Of a stretch of DNA of 64,000 nucleotides, positions 48,809 through 63,901 are shown one piece after another. The notes under the pieces were generated by a model, which ran no database searches, was not told the DNA's origin, and saw nothing but the letters and a program-made list of their open reading frames with translations. Position numbers and translations under genes: made by a program. Positions within the stretch are counted from its first letter, which is position 1. Each line of letters begins with the position of its first letter. The DNA is from Collybiopsis luxurians FD-317 M1 (taxonomy: Eukaryota; Basidiomycota; Agaricomycetes; Agaricales; Omphalotaceae): the NCBI GenBank assembly GCA_000827265.1, contig KN834754.1, positions 574,831 through 638,830 on the forward strand, read 5' to 3'.

Positions 48809-49990
48809 CTACGCTGCGTTCAAGTCTTCCAGCTGCTGGATCTTCTGCATTTTAGCTTCGTTGCTTTTTGTGAGAGCTTTCACTTGTCTTTCCAACTTGA
48901 TCACATATTTGGAAAAATCATTCAATTCGCCAATAACATTTGTTAGTTTCTGTGAAGAAACTGGACCTGTGACGTCTCCAACAGAAGCACCCGGAGTCAT
49001 CTATGGTCAATTTTAATGCTTAATTTCACTGACACGCATGCGAATTTAACCCACCAGATCATGCGCAACATTGGCCTTCTTCTTTCCTTTGCTTTTTGAA
49101 GGAGTGGTTTGAGAATCAGACTCAGAGCCTTCATCCGAGTCTGATACACGGGTACGTTTTCGAAATTCAGTCATCGGAGTACTCTCCTGATCGGAGTTAT
49201 TCTCGTTGCGGAAAAGAGGTCCTTGCAGTTGGTAGTATGAGGGTGGTGGTTGGCTAGACTGGAAAACGCTAGCATCGCTGCTTCGCTGCTTGGTCTGGCT
49301 CGAAGAATCTCCTGAAGCAGGCCGTATCGCTTCATCTCGTTTCTGCTTTTCTGAATCCTGGAAGGTTTGCGCCCGCTTATTCGATGTAGGTGTTGAAAGT
49401 TGATTGTTGTTATTCACACGAGAATCGGACGAATTGTCCGCCAAGGCGTTTCGGATTTTATCCAACCGGGTCTTCGAAGCAGGTGTACGAGGAATTTGCG
49501 GTGTCCGCGATGGGGTCTGTATTTGAGGTAAGCATCAATTATATTCAGAATAAACGTATATGAGTCGAGCTTTCCGAGGAGTTATTTTGTAGAGGCATAG
49601 TTGGTGGCAGTTGATGAGGGGTTCCAGCTTTTAATTCGTCCTCCCAATCTGCGAAACCGCGCAATTACTGCGTATCAGCCTTGATTCTGATATGAGAACA
49701 GAAGTAGCAGGGCTGCGGAAGAGCTTACAGAAGAAATCACACTTTTGGGGGTTTTCACTGCCCTTTTGGCAGCAATAATAAGCTCTGTAAGATGGAAGAA
49801 TGAGGAACCTATGAGAAAACGGATAATGAAGCCCAATACCGCTTTGGATTTTCTTCACTCTGGCTGACTTTTATAGATGCTTCAAGCTCGTGAACAAAGC
49901 AGCGGACGACTCCTAAGTAATCCACTGGAGAGACGTGAATTAAAGGCATGCAGAGTGCATCCTACTGAAAGCTGTCGTCGTTGTCAACAT
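48809..49990 (-). CDS. GRF-type zinc-finger protein with C-terminal coiled coil
   Basis: Small exons on the minus strand give MLTTTTAFRVVRCFVHELEA then SIKVSQSEENPKRAYYCCQK, GSENPQKCDFFYWEDELKAG. This is a GRF zinc finger (C...RxYYxC...CxFFxWxDE), a single-stranded DNA-binding module found in TOP3A, NEIL3 and APE2. A disordered Ser/Thr-rich, phospho-site-like middle (TPSRTPQIPRTPASKTRLDK) follows, then an intron near 49001-49056 and a coiled-coil end (LNDFSKYVIKLERQVKALTK). The junction between the finger exon and the middle exon (about 49540-49640) is unresolved: no GT donor gives the right phase. No catalytic domain is present, so it is probably a nucleic-acid adaptor. Confidence 0.65.
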
Positions 49991-50933
49991 GGCAAGGACG
50001 GCTAAGAACGGACCGAGCTCGATATCATCCCGGTAGAATTCTCTACTAATCATCCATCTTTGCACCTCCATCAACTTGTCCAACCTAGCTTTGCTAAGGA
50101 CTCGCGGGGAGCCGCAACATGCTCCGTTCGTCTGGTTATGTTCCGTAAGGAGTGTGTTATCGTACCTTGGGGCCGCTAGTCCAGGAAATGCAAAAGGACG
50201 CGCTCGGTACCGAGCTCAAACTGGCAACAGCGGCAGAATCCTCTATCAATTATTCCATCTTTGCACTATGCACTATTTTCGACTTGTTGGTTTTGTACAC
50301 GGCCCCACGATTCGAAGAAAAATCAATCAAATTTTGACGGTCCAAATAAAATCCTGTACAAGTTGAGGAATTGACGGAACTAAGCCATCTCAAACGGGCG
50401 CATATGCCGTCTCTTGCTGAAGAATTTTTCAAACTGACAGGGCCCGCCAACGCAGTATCCTCCGCCATCCTGCTTACTCCGAAGTCCCTCGATTTCACCC
50501 GATGCCAGAATATATGCATTGCAGAAAAAATATAACGATTCATTGGAGAAACATACGGTACATTGACGAATAATATAGATCTCGTATATCACCTGCCCGC
50601 TGGTCTCCCGATCCTTTGAGTCCATCGAGTCCATTCTTAAGGCCATAAGGCTGTAAACTACATCAGTGAAGGCTCAAAATCCGAACTAAAAACATATCTG
50701 TTGCGCGAATAATGGCCTCTGTGCTCCCATGGTTTGTGGTTGCTCACAGTCCAAAACCAGCGAAAATATCTGACATGCTCCAGCCGGAAGAACTAACCCA
50801 ACGGGGTGTTGTTTTCTGTCAACTTATAAACCCAGCTAAGATGAAAGAAAGAAAAAACCAGACACATAAAAGCGAGAGTGAATCGCTAAGGGAGCTAGAA
50901 GTTAGGTTTGAGATGTTCATTCTTTGCCATCCT
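49991..50933. other. Region with coding-like fragments, no resolved gene
   Basis: On the plus strand, 50098-50336 can be read through a 35-nt intron as VRLVMFLQEMQKDALGTELK then LATAAESSINYSIFALCTIF and a stop. On the minus strand several open pieces near 50400-50830 have acceptable splice borders but no consistent model. Either small unrecognised genes or decaying sequence. Confidence 0.3.
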
Positions 50934-51463
50934 TCATGGGCCATTTCTTTTTTGAAAGCCCACTAAAATGCCATTAGAATGTTATAGCTAGGCAATATGA
51001 TCGACTCACGAATGTTTGTAGCAGGAGCTACGCTTCGAAATTGTGGCGCAGGCGTAGATTGGGGGCTGGCCTGTCACGGCGGATTTAGTACAAGGAATTT
51101 TGGAATCTTGTCATCTGGGAAGAATTTGAGCTCCTCAGCAACACGTCGTTCATATACCTGCGATGTAGATTTCAGGGAAGCAAGGTATACAAAAACTGAC
51201 AGCTGCGAGTTGAATGATGGGCCCCCCCCTCAAAAATACCTTCCGCTGTACTGATAGGCCTTCTCTCTTTTTTTCAGGGTCTTGCCCTAAATTTTCAAGG
51301 TCAGAAAGGCGTCGAGCCTTGCCCAGAACTCGCCACCTTGCTCATCACTTTGTCCCTGGGCAGTCAAGAAATCTTCCCAGTCAGTATCATTACTGATGGT
51401 AATCTCGTTCCACCAACGGATGAAAAAGCGCAACACCCAGGGCTGCAATGCTTGACAGAAGAG
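50934..51463 (-). CDS. Unrecognised multi-exon gene, 5' end unresolved
   Basis: Exons 51463-51337, 51286-51240, 51202-51158, 51070-51010 and 50962-50934 join in phase. They read LFCQALQPWVLRFFIRWWNE, ITISNDTDWEDFLTAQGQSD, then EKKREGLSVQRK, LSVFVYLASLKSTSQ, ASPQSTPAPQFRSVAPATNI and the end LGFQKRNGP. Introns are 50, 37, 87 and 47 nt, all GT-AG. The 87-nt one is a multiple of three and carries the only in-frame stop (TGA at 51074-51076). If it is retained the protein ends there, after LKFFPDDKIPKFLVLNPP. Family not recognised. The start must lie upstream of 51463 and was not found. Confidence 0.45.
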
Positions 51464-51547
51464 CTGGAAAAAAAATTCTAAAAATTCAACGAGAAATCAC
51501 ATTCTGTTTGCTTTTCTGGCCTAAAGGGTGGAAGAATCAGTGGTGGT

Positions 51548-51560
51548 GGGGGGGGGGGGG
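51548..51560 (+). repeat. Homopolymer G13 tract
   Basis: Thirteen consecutive G residues in non-coding sequence, preceded by TGGTGGT. Confidence 0.9.
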
Positions 51561-51631
51561 ACTAGGAGTCCGAAATGGGATGGTGATCGTCAGAGTAGGC
51601 TGTAGAACATCGTAACAAAGGTGACATGGAA

Positions 51632-51691
51632 CCAAGTTGAACTTTGGCTGAATGAGTCCCGTAATGATTGTCTTATTCCAAGTTGGACTTT
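51632..51691 (+). repeat. Short imperfect direct repeat
   Basis: CCAAGTTGAACTTT at 51632 and CCAAGTTGGACTTT at 51678 match at 13 of 14 positions, 46 bp apart. No element boundary seen. Confidence 0.5.
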
Positions 51692-51923
51692 GAGTAAATT
51701 GAGAGCGAGGACGGCTTGGCAAGAATACGGAATAAAAATCGTGAAGAGCAGGGCATCGCCAAAAATTTCAAATGGAATGAGAAATAATCTTTTAATTCGG
51801 AGAATGATTACAGTAATGATTTCTAAGATTTTCGTGCACAAGTGTTTACTTAGACGCCGAAATAGACGTCTGTCCTATATTGGGCGCTAGACAGAAATAT
51901 CTGCGTTATCACGCATTATCACG

Positions 51924-52426
51924 ATGATATCAACCAAAGTCCAATACATTGCGTCCGCAAACCCTTCAATACCTGCATTTGCGCTTCAGATTACACAGCT
52001 TGTCGACTCTTACATGTTATGGATCTCGCCGACAGAAGCTCTCGAAGATGATGTGGAGAAAACCCCGTTGCAAGGCAGCCTTTGCCGCGACTGGGCGTGC
52101 GCAATGCCTCCCAAGGTAATAGAATAAACTGAGATAGCAATTCTCGCATGGATGGATCTCAAGTTGAGATATAGGGTGCTACCGTCCAGGCTGCGACAAG
52201 CATTTTTCGAACTTCAAATTCAGATCTCTCGATTTCCATGGCGCAACGACTTGGTTGGTAGTCTGTCACCCATTTTCTTTATCCACCTAATCGCCTTGTA
52301 GCAAGAAGATTTGGAAAACAGATCTTCCTTTCGTTAGACATAAAACAGTATACTGGAAATTCTGAAGTACTGTTAGCAATGGAACAAGGGATTTTCCGCT
52401 CACTGAAGGGGTTGTTAGAACAGTAG
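51924..52426 (+). CDS. POC4: Proteasome assembly chaperone 4 (Pba4/Poc4/PSMG4)
   Basis: Small chaperone that, with its partner PAC3/Poc3, assists assembly of the 20S proteasome alpha ring. Exons 51924-52115, 52175-52253 and 52302-52426 total 396 nt, giving 131 residues. The first exon, MISTKVQYIASANPSIPAFA then LQITQLVDSYMLWIS, and the end of exon 1 (LCRDWACAMPP) fit the family. Exons 2 and 3 give AATSIFRTSNSDLSISMAQR then LARRFGKQIFLSLDI, which parallels the TGLAQRLARKTNKQVFVS region of human PSMG4. The length also matches. The gene is unremarkable in any single frame and appears only after splicing. It sits 175 bp upstream of the phosphatase gene on the same strand. Confidence 0.78.
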
Positions 52427-52601
52427 TACACGAATGTAAATGAATTGCGAATACTAGAAAGAGCTTAATGATCCTCGACATTCAGTGTTCTTCACTACTG
52501 CTGGCAACTGCTAGGATAATTGCGCCACATCGGTTTGTCGGTCCGGTAAACGAGATAACTTTTTTTTTTTCCTTGCTACCACATCCACTATCACATCCAC
52601 A

Positions 52602-53674
52602 ATGACTGAGAGACAGCTCGTCGTCTTCGACTTTGACTGGTCAGTCTTCCCACTACAATATAAAATTCTATCTGTTCTCATCCTGAGACTAGGTCCATGG
52701 CTGATCAGGATACAGACAGATGGATATTTGAAGTCAATGCTCCTGATCTTCGTCGAAAGATGGAAGATTTAGAGAACAAAGTCCAGTGGACTGACTTGGT
52801 GTGAGGCCAGCGCTTTTTCAGTTGGCAAAGCCGCTTTAATGGATCTCCATTTCAAGGGCACAATCATTACGGGAAGGCCATGAAAAAGGAATCAAGAGAG
52901 AGGATATTGAAAACGCGCTCAAGATCATTCCTTATGTTAGTACCTCTACTTCCTGGGATTCTCAGTAGATATTCAATCGCTCTCAATTGTAGCATCCTGC
53001 GATGATCAGAGCTGTGACAAAACTAAAAGCCCGGGGAAAGACCACATTTCTGTGCTTGTCTAACGCAAACTCTGTTTTCATCTCGACTATTCTCAAAGTA
53101 GGTAATTTTTTTTTTTTTACTAATGTTTAGACCGGCTTTTCATTTTTCTGATCTCTGACCACAGGAAAAAGGTTTAGACTCATTATTCGAAGAAATTATA
53201 ACAAACCCAGCCGAGTGGGATGCTTCGGGATTGCTAAAGCTGCGAAGGAGGATCGATCCTAATGGACCGCAGCACAACTGCCAGATTGGGTGTAGCCCGA
53301 ACATGTGCAAGGGTGAGTAGGACGCTGCTATCTAAGCGCAAGTGAGCCGACATTTTCAAAGGCGATGAACTCGATGCGTTCCTGGCTAGACGTGGACTTT
53401 CGTTTGACCGGATAGTGTATGTCGGCGACGGATCCAACGATTTTTGTCCAGCTCTCCATCTTCGAAGGTAAGATTTTCTTTGTGTTTTGTTTCCGCGTTT
53501 CCGATAAGTTACCAACCGCCCACTTCTTTCTTCAGTCAAGATATAGCTTGTTGTAGAACATTCGGCGGTCTAACGAAACGTATCACTCGGGATGGTGACA
53601 AGTTTGGTTTAAAATGTCAAATCAAGTACTGGACTGGGGCCTGGGAGATTGAGGAAATATTCGATGCGCTTTAA
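52602..53674 (+). CDS. HAD-superfamily phosphatase, PHOSPHO1/PHOSPHO2 type
   Basis: Small-molecule phosphatase related to phosphoethanolamine/phosphocholine and pyridoxal-5-phosphate phosphatases. MTERQLVVFDFDWSMADQDT holds the catalytic motif DFDWS (DxDx[TS]), made across an intron at the Trp codon. Then come VQWTDLVAQSLREGHEKG, LKARGKTTFLCLSNANSVF (motif II Ser), EEIITNPAEWD, CQIGCSPNMCKGDELDAF and DRIVYVGDGSNDFCPALHL (motif IV GDxxND). The conserved Cys-rich loop is typical of the family. Introns lie near 52639-52692, 52801-52857, 52936-52993, 53098-53163, 53311-53360 and 53468-53536. The end is EIEEIFDAL. Confidence 0.88.
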
Positions 53675-54154
53675 AGTTCTTAATGCAAACTGCTCATATA
53701 TCCATGGTCAAAGCCGCTATTCGTAGTTCAGATTCCAGACAGGTGAGCAAGGAAAGATATGGTAGCGCGATGCAAGTACTTGAATGCGGGGAAATAAGAT
53801 ACGCAGAAAAAAAGAGGTGTGCACGGTGCAGGGTTGAATCTGAAGTAGATACAAGTGTAAAATCCTGGTCAACAATCACAGAGTTCTTGAGCGAATAAGG
53901 AGTAGGCATACATGAAGTTTTTTTTTTTGCAATGAGGCTCGCCCATAACAGTCGTTGTACAAAAAATCCGGATCAAAACCGGAGCAAGAGAACAAATGTA
54001 AATAGTTTGGTGGTCATGCAATAGAAATTAAGTAGGTTTTATGCAGAAGAAAAATCGGATACGAAACAAAAGGAGAAACGAGAATATAACTGTCGACCGA
54101 TTTTGAACAAACGCATACGATCACAACAGATGCGCGCACGACCAGAATACGCTT
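53675..54154. other. Spacer between convergent genes
   Basis: About 480 bp between the phosphatase and YAK1 stop codons, AT-rich with a T-run near 53920. No gene seen; it probably holds 3' UTRs. Confidence 0.45.
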
Positions 54155-58113
<3,959 letters not shown>

Positions 58114-58193
58114 CTGATTACTTCATACCCATCAATCAAAATTTTCAGTCACTACAATAGTAATACAACAAAGTCCTTTACTACGGGTAAATT

Positions 58194-61100
58194 CTACTCT
58201 TCATCTTCATCGTCCCCTCTGCTTTCATAAGTCCCTTCAATGTGAAACTCAGGATTATCGCAGGCTAAGTCTTGTCGTAAAACCCCTTGCAATACCAACT
58301 CAACGTTGTGGATATAATGCTTGGCAGTGAGATGCTTCCACGAATCTTCGTCCGCCTTGGTCGTCACCAGATGGCGCATAGGTACTCGCAGGTGTCTATC
58401 GGCCGGTACTCCGAGTACCATCTTTAGCATATCAGCACTTGATCCCAAGCTAGCAATGGACCCAGCCTTACCTTCCCACCGAACGCAGATATAACGTTTC
58501 CAAGGAGTTCAGGGGTCATCGTCGAATTGTTGAACACGCCAGGCGTGACATAAAAGATACGATTCGCAAACAGAGGGTGCTTGGCCTTCTTGACAGACTC
58601 GAGAGTCTTTTTCAAGTCGATGTTCCATTTGCCTTTGTCCTGGAGGAGGTAAGGCTCCTCCGCTATACAGAGAAACTCATCAGCTGCTCGAGACTGTGCA
58701 CAGCAGCATGGCTTACCCAGCAACGCATTCGTCTTTATTGAATCGTATAACCATTGTTCCGTTAGAATCCATGGCGACACAGCTAACGCACAGAGAAATT
58801 TTTCTGTTCGCAAGATTTTTGGAGCAATGAGATGCGTGCATTCCGACGGTTTCGTCACGAGCTTGACTCCTAGCTTTTCAAGAGCCTGCGATATAAAAAT
58901 CAATACAGGTCCGATGCCGACAGATGAAAGGATGATACCTTCTTGGTTTCATCACCTAAGGAGATTTGTGTTGTCATGACTCGAATAGACCCAGCCTTAG
59001 GTTTCCTTGCTCTCTTGAGGGGCGAGGCTGAAGCCACTTTTGATCCAGGCTCATCCTTAACAGATGCCTTTCTTTTCATTCCTACGGACGGTCCTTCCTC
59101 CTTTGGCTTTGGCTTTGGCTTGCTTTGCCTGAGACCCTTTGCTTCGACGATGTGATCATCATCTTCCCCCTCATCCTTATCGCGTGGCAACACGGAAACA
59201 CTAGATGAGCTCTGCCGTCGCCGTTTCTTCATCTCGGCTTCGTAGCTTACTACATCAGGCATCACCGTATCGCGTAGCTGTTGCGAAGCTCGTTCTGCTG
59301 CGCGCCTCGAAGGTCGAACCACAGAAGGAGGTCCACTCTGATTGTTTCGGGGGCTGGAAGGCGTAGCGCGTTCAGATGAGGCAAGGTGAATGCTTTCGAA
59401 TTTGGTCAAAGCTCTGGGGCCTGACGATGACGGATCAGAAGTTTTGGGTTTACCGTTAATAACAACCTCCATCTTCTTCGGCGAAGGCCCTTTGTGTCGC
59501 TCTGCGAGAGCTTTAGCTGAGGCGGGAGAATCATCTTCGTCCTGCGGCGAGTCTTCACTCTCAACATCGTCCTTTCGCGGAGCTTTGCCCTTCCCCATAG
59601 CCCTGGTAGAGGCTTTTGACTTCTTTAAAGACCTAGTACCGTCGTCGCGTTCGCTCCCAGAGCCATTCTCCCTTCTTGATTCATTGGCATCTATTTCAGC
59701 GTCTGAGTCAATCTCAACCTGTTTCATCTCTGCGCTAGCCTTGTTGGGCTTGGGTCTGAGCCGACGAGCTCTGGGAGGTGGAATATCGACATCGTAGTCG
59801 TCATCGCTTTGGGGGTCTAAGTTAACGTTATGAGTGTTGCGAGATCGACCATTGGTGATCGGTTTCTTCTCTTGCTCCCGGGCTTCACCTCGTTTCTTCA
59901 ATGAAACCACCTTCTCAGGAATGTTATCCCTTTCGTTTTCCTTCCCCGAAGTACCCTCCATAAGAATGTCCTCGGACTCGAGAATACGGGAACGACGGTT
60001 GCTCAACCTCATTGGACTCCTTTGGGAGGATCCCGGAGCAGAAATACCAGGGCCCTCATTGCCTTTAGCAGGAGGACGTGATACATGGGAGTTTCTTCTG
60101 ATTCGCAGAGAAGAATTCGGTTTCGAGCCGACGACAGATGTAGGGGTACGGAGGATTTTCGCTGTAGGGGTTTCAGGTTCTGAATTCGGATCTACTTCCA
60201 TAGCGTTACTGCCTTCATTCTCATTTACTGTCATCACGATGTCTGCAGCTTCCTGAGCATCGCGGGTACTGTCTTGTGTCCTGAAGGGGCCTGAATGACT
60301 AGGGGATTCCTCCTTGATCCTTTCCTTTTCAGCTTCCTCTTCTAATTCTTCGGCGAGTCGATCCAGCTCAGCAGGGTCTTCGGTATCCTTATCCAGCCCT
60401 CGTTCTCCTAAGCGTGGCGCAAGGTCAGAGCCTCTTGGGAAATGAATATAGCGGTCAAGGCCGACAGTCATGTTCTTCCACTTGACGAAACAGTCTTCCA
60501 GCCACAGGTGGTTGACAATGGGGATGTCCCAAGAACGAGCTTTGTCGGTTTTGGTACCATCCACACTGAATTTGTTTTGTTCAGCTGCTTGAAGAACAAG
60601 CAAGCATGCACAACTTACCGCGCGGCAATGAGAACAGTATTCTTGGATGACATACTCGGCGTGAATTCGGCACCCATGAGTATGATGAGTTGTTTGAGAT
60701 ACTCTCTAGCGTCACCAGTAAAATTCGTTATGGTAATTCTCTGTGATACGTACCAATGATTATCAGGAGACAACACGAAAACACGAACATGCACAAACCT
60801 GTTTTTCAAATCCTTCGATGGGCTTCTTCGGAATGGGATAGTGTAGCAATTGGTCAAGGGGTGGAGTCAGTGTGCCGTTACATAAAACATGGAAAACCCA
60901 AGCCAGTGAGGCTATCGTCTTTCTCTCTTTCGCCGCCTGGCGACGAGGTCATTCAAAGACAAGGAAGGAAAAAATTGTACGCACTGTGAAATAGGCAGGG
61001 CCGTGTCTGTACCTAGTTATGAAAATGGCACACTCTGAAACTTTTTCAGCTTCTTCCTGTGCATCCGCATCACCTTCAAGTGGGACGATATCCCCACCCG

Positions 61101-62014
61101 CACGCTCGACAATAGTCTCGATGGTCTTCCTTCGCGTACCAAGTTCAAGCGTGGTGCCAAGTAGGACTTTACGTCCGCCAAACACTTGCTTTGGGGAAAT
61201 CTTGGTTGCTGCTGTGGCAGCATCCAGACCTGCAGTTGAAAACAATGATTTCCGATTCGGTTCCAGTTCATTAAACTTCTTCTTGTCACTAGTGTTCAAG
61301 GAGGTGCTCGGTTGAAGGACAATCGGGTTTGGCCATTCATAAGGAGCAACATCTAATTTGGGCATTCCAAGCCTTATAACATCGTCAAACCAATGAGGTA
61401 AAAGGATTGAAATGGTCCCAGGTAGTTGAGCTTTATAGTTTAAAGCACTTTGATATTTTTCCGAATCTGTGCCTAAGGTGAAAAGATGCGTGACGTCCTT
61501 GGTGAGGCCGGTGCGCCATTGACCACCGAGCGAGGATATTCCCGCAGAGAGGATGCCAATATCTGAGGGTGAGAGCTGTCGAGAAGCATCAGCAATATAC
61601 CTTATTCGTGCTGAAGGAGGCTCACATCCGCCGCGCAGCCAATCACTCCGGAAAACAGTTTCGAAGGGTCAGGCGAAAAGGGAGAGGTCCTTGAAAAATA
61701 TTAGGGCCGCTTCTGTTAAAAAAAAAGATAAAAGCAGAAGCGTACGGTAGGAACCTGTTCAAAATCGCGGAGCGTTCCAGCCACAGTTCCGTGCAAACTG
61801 GCCGAGAATCGTCTCCTTCAAAGTCCTGCCAGCCCTCGAAATGGTGAGAATTAGTTACGACAAGTGTTGCATCTTTGGGAGCACTAGTGACAGTTCCTGC
61901 GTGCTTCTCGATCAAGTTCTGGAGCTGTCCTCTTCGAAGTTCTGCGAAAGAAGAGGGCAGATATATAACTGCGTTTTTAAAAATCGGTTCAGGTGACGGC
62001 GAAGGCAGGTCCAT
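58194..62014 (-). CDS. BRC1: Multi-BRCT DNA-damage scaffold Brc1/Rtt107
   Basis: Nuclear BRCT scaffold used in replication-fork repair (S. pombe Brc1, S. cerevisiae Rtt107, mammalian PTIP). I count six BRCT-like blocks. The N-terminal ones are FKNAVIYLPSSFAELRRGQL, FSGVIGCAADLSPSDI, FGGRKVLLGTTLELGTRRKT (with ISPKQV before it), and ITITNFTGDAREYLKQLIIL with IPIVNHLWLEDCFVKWKNM. A very long charged linker with Ser/Thr-Gln/Pro sites follows, including KRRRQSSSSVSVLP. The C-terminal pair is RVMTTQISLGDETKK...LEKLGVKLVTKPSECTHLI with ILTEQWLYDSIKTN, and NRIFYVTPGVFNNS. The protein ends in GDDEDEE. Introns are near 58900, 60560, 60740-60800, 61000 and 61600-61740. Orthology is inferred from architecture. 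Confidence 0.8.
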
Positions 62015-62397
62015 CGAAGATTAGGATAAAACACGCGTCGGGACAGTGAAAGCGTAGGTTACGCGGTGAAATTGCAAGACACGCAAAGGCTCTTTGAACC
62101 AAATGAAGAGCGCGCAAAGACGCTAGTAGAGTGATTTGATTATATGAGTGAGCAGCGTGGAGTGAGGTAGGAAAGTGGCAAGGAAAGGATGAGTTAAAGA
62201 CGCCCAATCATTGAATGAATCAACAATGCCAGGCGACTCAGCTTTAGTCAGCGCTTAACCACGATCCACGTGACTGGCAGTTTGACGCGTTGACGCGCAA
62301 TCGACGCGACAGGGGATCTGGACGGATGTGCGGAAAATCTTCTAACATATAAAAGTGCTGTGTGTGGTGAAACAAAAGCCCAAAGATAATCTCAATC
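62015..62397. promoter_or_regulatory. Divergent promoter region, BRC1/LAC1, with TATA box
   Basis: 383 bp between divergent start codons. TATAAAAG at 62348-62355, 43 bp upstream of the LAC1 start, looks like a TATA box. ACGCGT/GACGCG repeats near 62284-62310 resemble the MluI cell-cycle box (MCB), which would suit a DNA-repair gene; function is inferred. Confidence 0.4.
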
Positions 62398-63901
62398 ATG
62401 GATGTTCAACGACGACGGGCGGCACAACCTGCGAATGCTTTCGTGAGTTGGGTCGTAAAGCCTAGTAAATTCACCTCTGGCTCTACTAGTACATGCTTTG
62501 ATTTCTCAACGTTTTTTTTTCTTTTTTTCAGGACTATCGTCCAGGATATTGCTAATACCCTTGTTTCTCTATATAACCTGGGAGCTTGTTTCTCCACCAC
62601 TTGACCGCGACCTTCAAGTTCTCGGACGATCTCGACCTTCCTCGAACCCATTCGCTCGATTCTTCCTTCTGTCCGGCTACATTTCTTCTTCAGAAGCTCA
62701 TGACCCTCGATACCAGAAAAGCTGGTCTGATCTCCTGTTCATTATATACTACATCGTTTTTTGGGCCTTCATTCGCCAATGGACAATCACCTACATTTTA
62801 AAACCCTTAGGGCGGTATTACAGCGTTAGAAGAGAAAGAAAACTAGAACGTCTCGGGGAACAGGGTTACGCGGCGCTGTATTTTGCAGTTGTGGGAATCT
62901 GGGGATATGTGCGTTTTAGCGAGGTTCCAAACTCCTACACACGACTTACTTGTGTCTCAATTCTGTAGAGAATAATGGGCCAGCTACCCACCTGGTGGTA
63001 TAGAACCGAAGCGTTCTGGATCGACTATCCTCACTGGGATATGAAGCCCGAACTAAAACGATACTATCTCATGCAAATGGCATTCTGGTGTCACGAGCTC
63101 TTGGTCCTTCTTCTTGGTTTAGAGAAACCTCGTAAAGACTACCATGCATTGGTAATTCACCATTTTGTTACCATATGGCTGGTCGGGTATGTTCTGTTTC
63201 GCGATTCAAAGGTTTCGACGTTAATCATTTCTTGTGTAGTTGGAGTTATACCATGAATCTCACCTTTATCGGAAATGCTGTATACATGAGTATGGACATA
63301 CCTGACGCTTGCCTCTCTGTAATTCTCCTTCTCGTGGCATTGTCAACCCTGATCTCATCGAGAACATTTTCTTTCCAGTTTTCCAAAGTACTTAACTATA
63401 TTCACGCAGACAGAGCCAAGATTGTCTCTTTTGCTATCGCTGCTGTCGCTTGGACGTCAGTTCATATGTTTTCCCGAAGCCTTTTGTGTCTGATGTGTCT
63501 GACGTCGTTTGAACAGATACCTACGCCACATTGTGAACTTTTACATTCTCCACTCTGTGTGGTTTGAGTATAATTTGATTCCGTGAGTCTTTGAGCTTCT
63601 CTCTGGCGTGCTTTGGTTTTCACTGTCGCTTGCAGTGAAACGGCAAGGCTATGGTCATGGCCAAACGGTACTTATCTGACCTGGTGGATGAAATATCAAA
63701 TTTTTGTTCCCCTCCTTCTGCTTCAACTCTTGAACATCTATTGGTATCGCTTCATTTTACGCATTATTATCAAGTGAGCGCCCATTACTCGGAACGCGGC
63801 TAGGATGAAATTTACTAAGCCTGCAATTCAGAGCTCTTCTGAGCGACAGTGTTGACGATGAACGCTCGGAAACTGAAGACAACGGATACGAGGCAGATTG
63901 A
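62398..63901 (+). CDS. LAC1: Ceramide synthase (LAG1/LAC1, TLC domain)
   Basis: ER membrane N-acyltransferase that joins a fatty acyl-CoA to a sphingoid base. The translation starts MDVQRRRAAQPANAFVSWVV; after an intron hydrophobic segments follow (LSSRILLIPLFLYITWELV). The TLC domain reads DLLFIIYYIVFWAFIRQWTI, RIMGQLPTWWYRTEAFWIDY, PHWDMKPELKRYYLMQMAFW, CHELLVLLLGLEKPRKDYHA. The Lag1 motif with paired His is LVIHHFVTIWLVG, joined to WSYTMNLTFIGNAVYMSMDI. The C-terminal part (HSVWFEYNLIPETARLWSWP, then QLLNIYWYRFILRIIIKALL) ends in an acidic tail DNGYEAD. Introns lie near 62482-62530, 62909-62968, 63189-63238, 63324-63374 and later. Confidence 0.92.

Noticed and set aside
51250..51480. 70-codon plus-strand frame after a T-rich AG
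   Set aside because: The opposite strand gives Trp-rich exons that splice in phase through five exons, which is stronger evidence.
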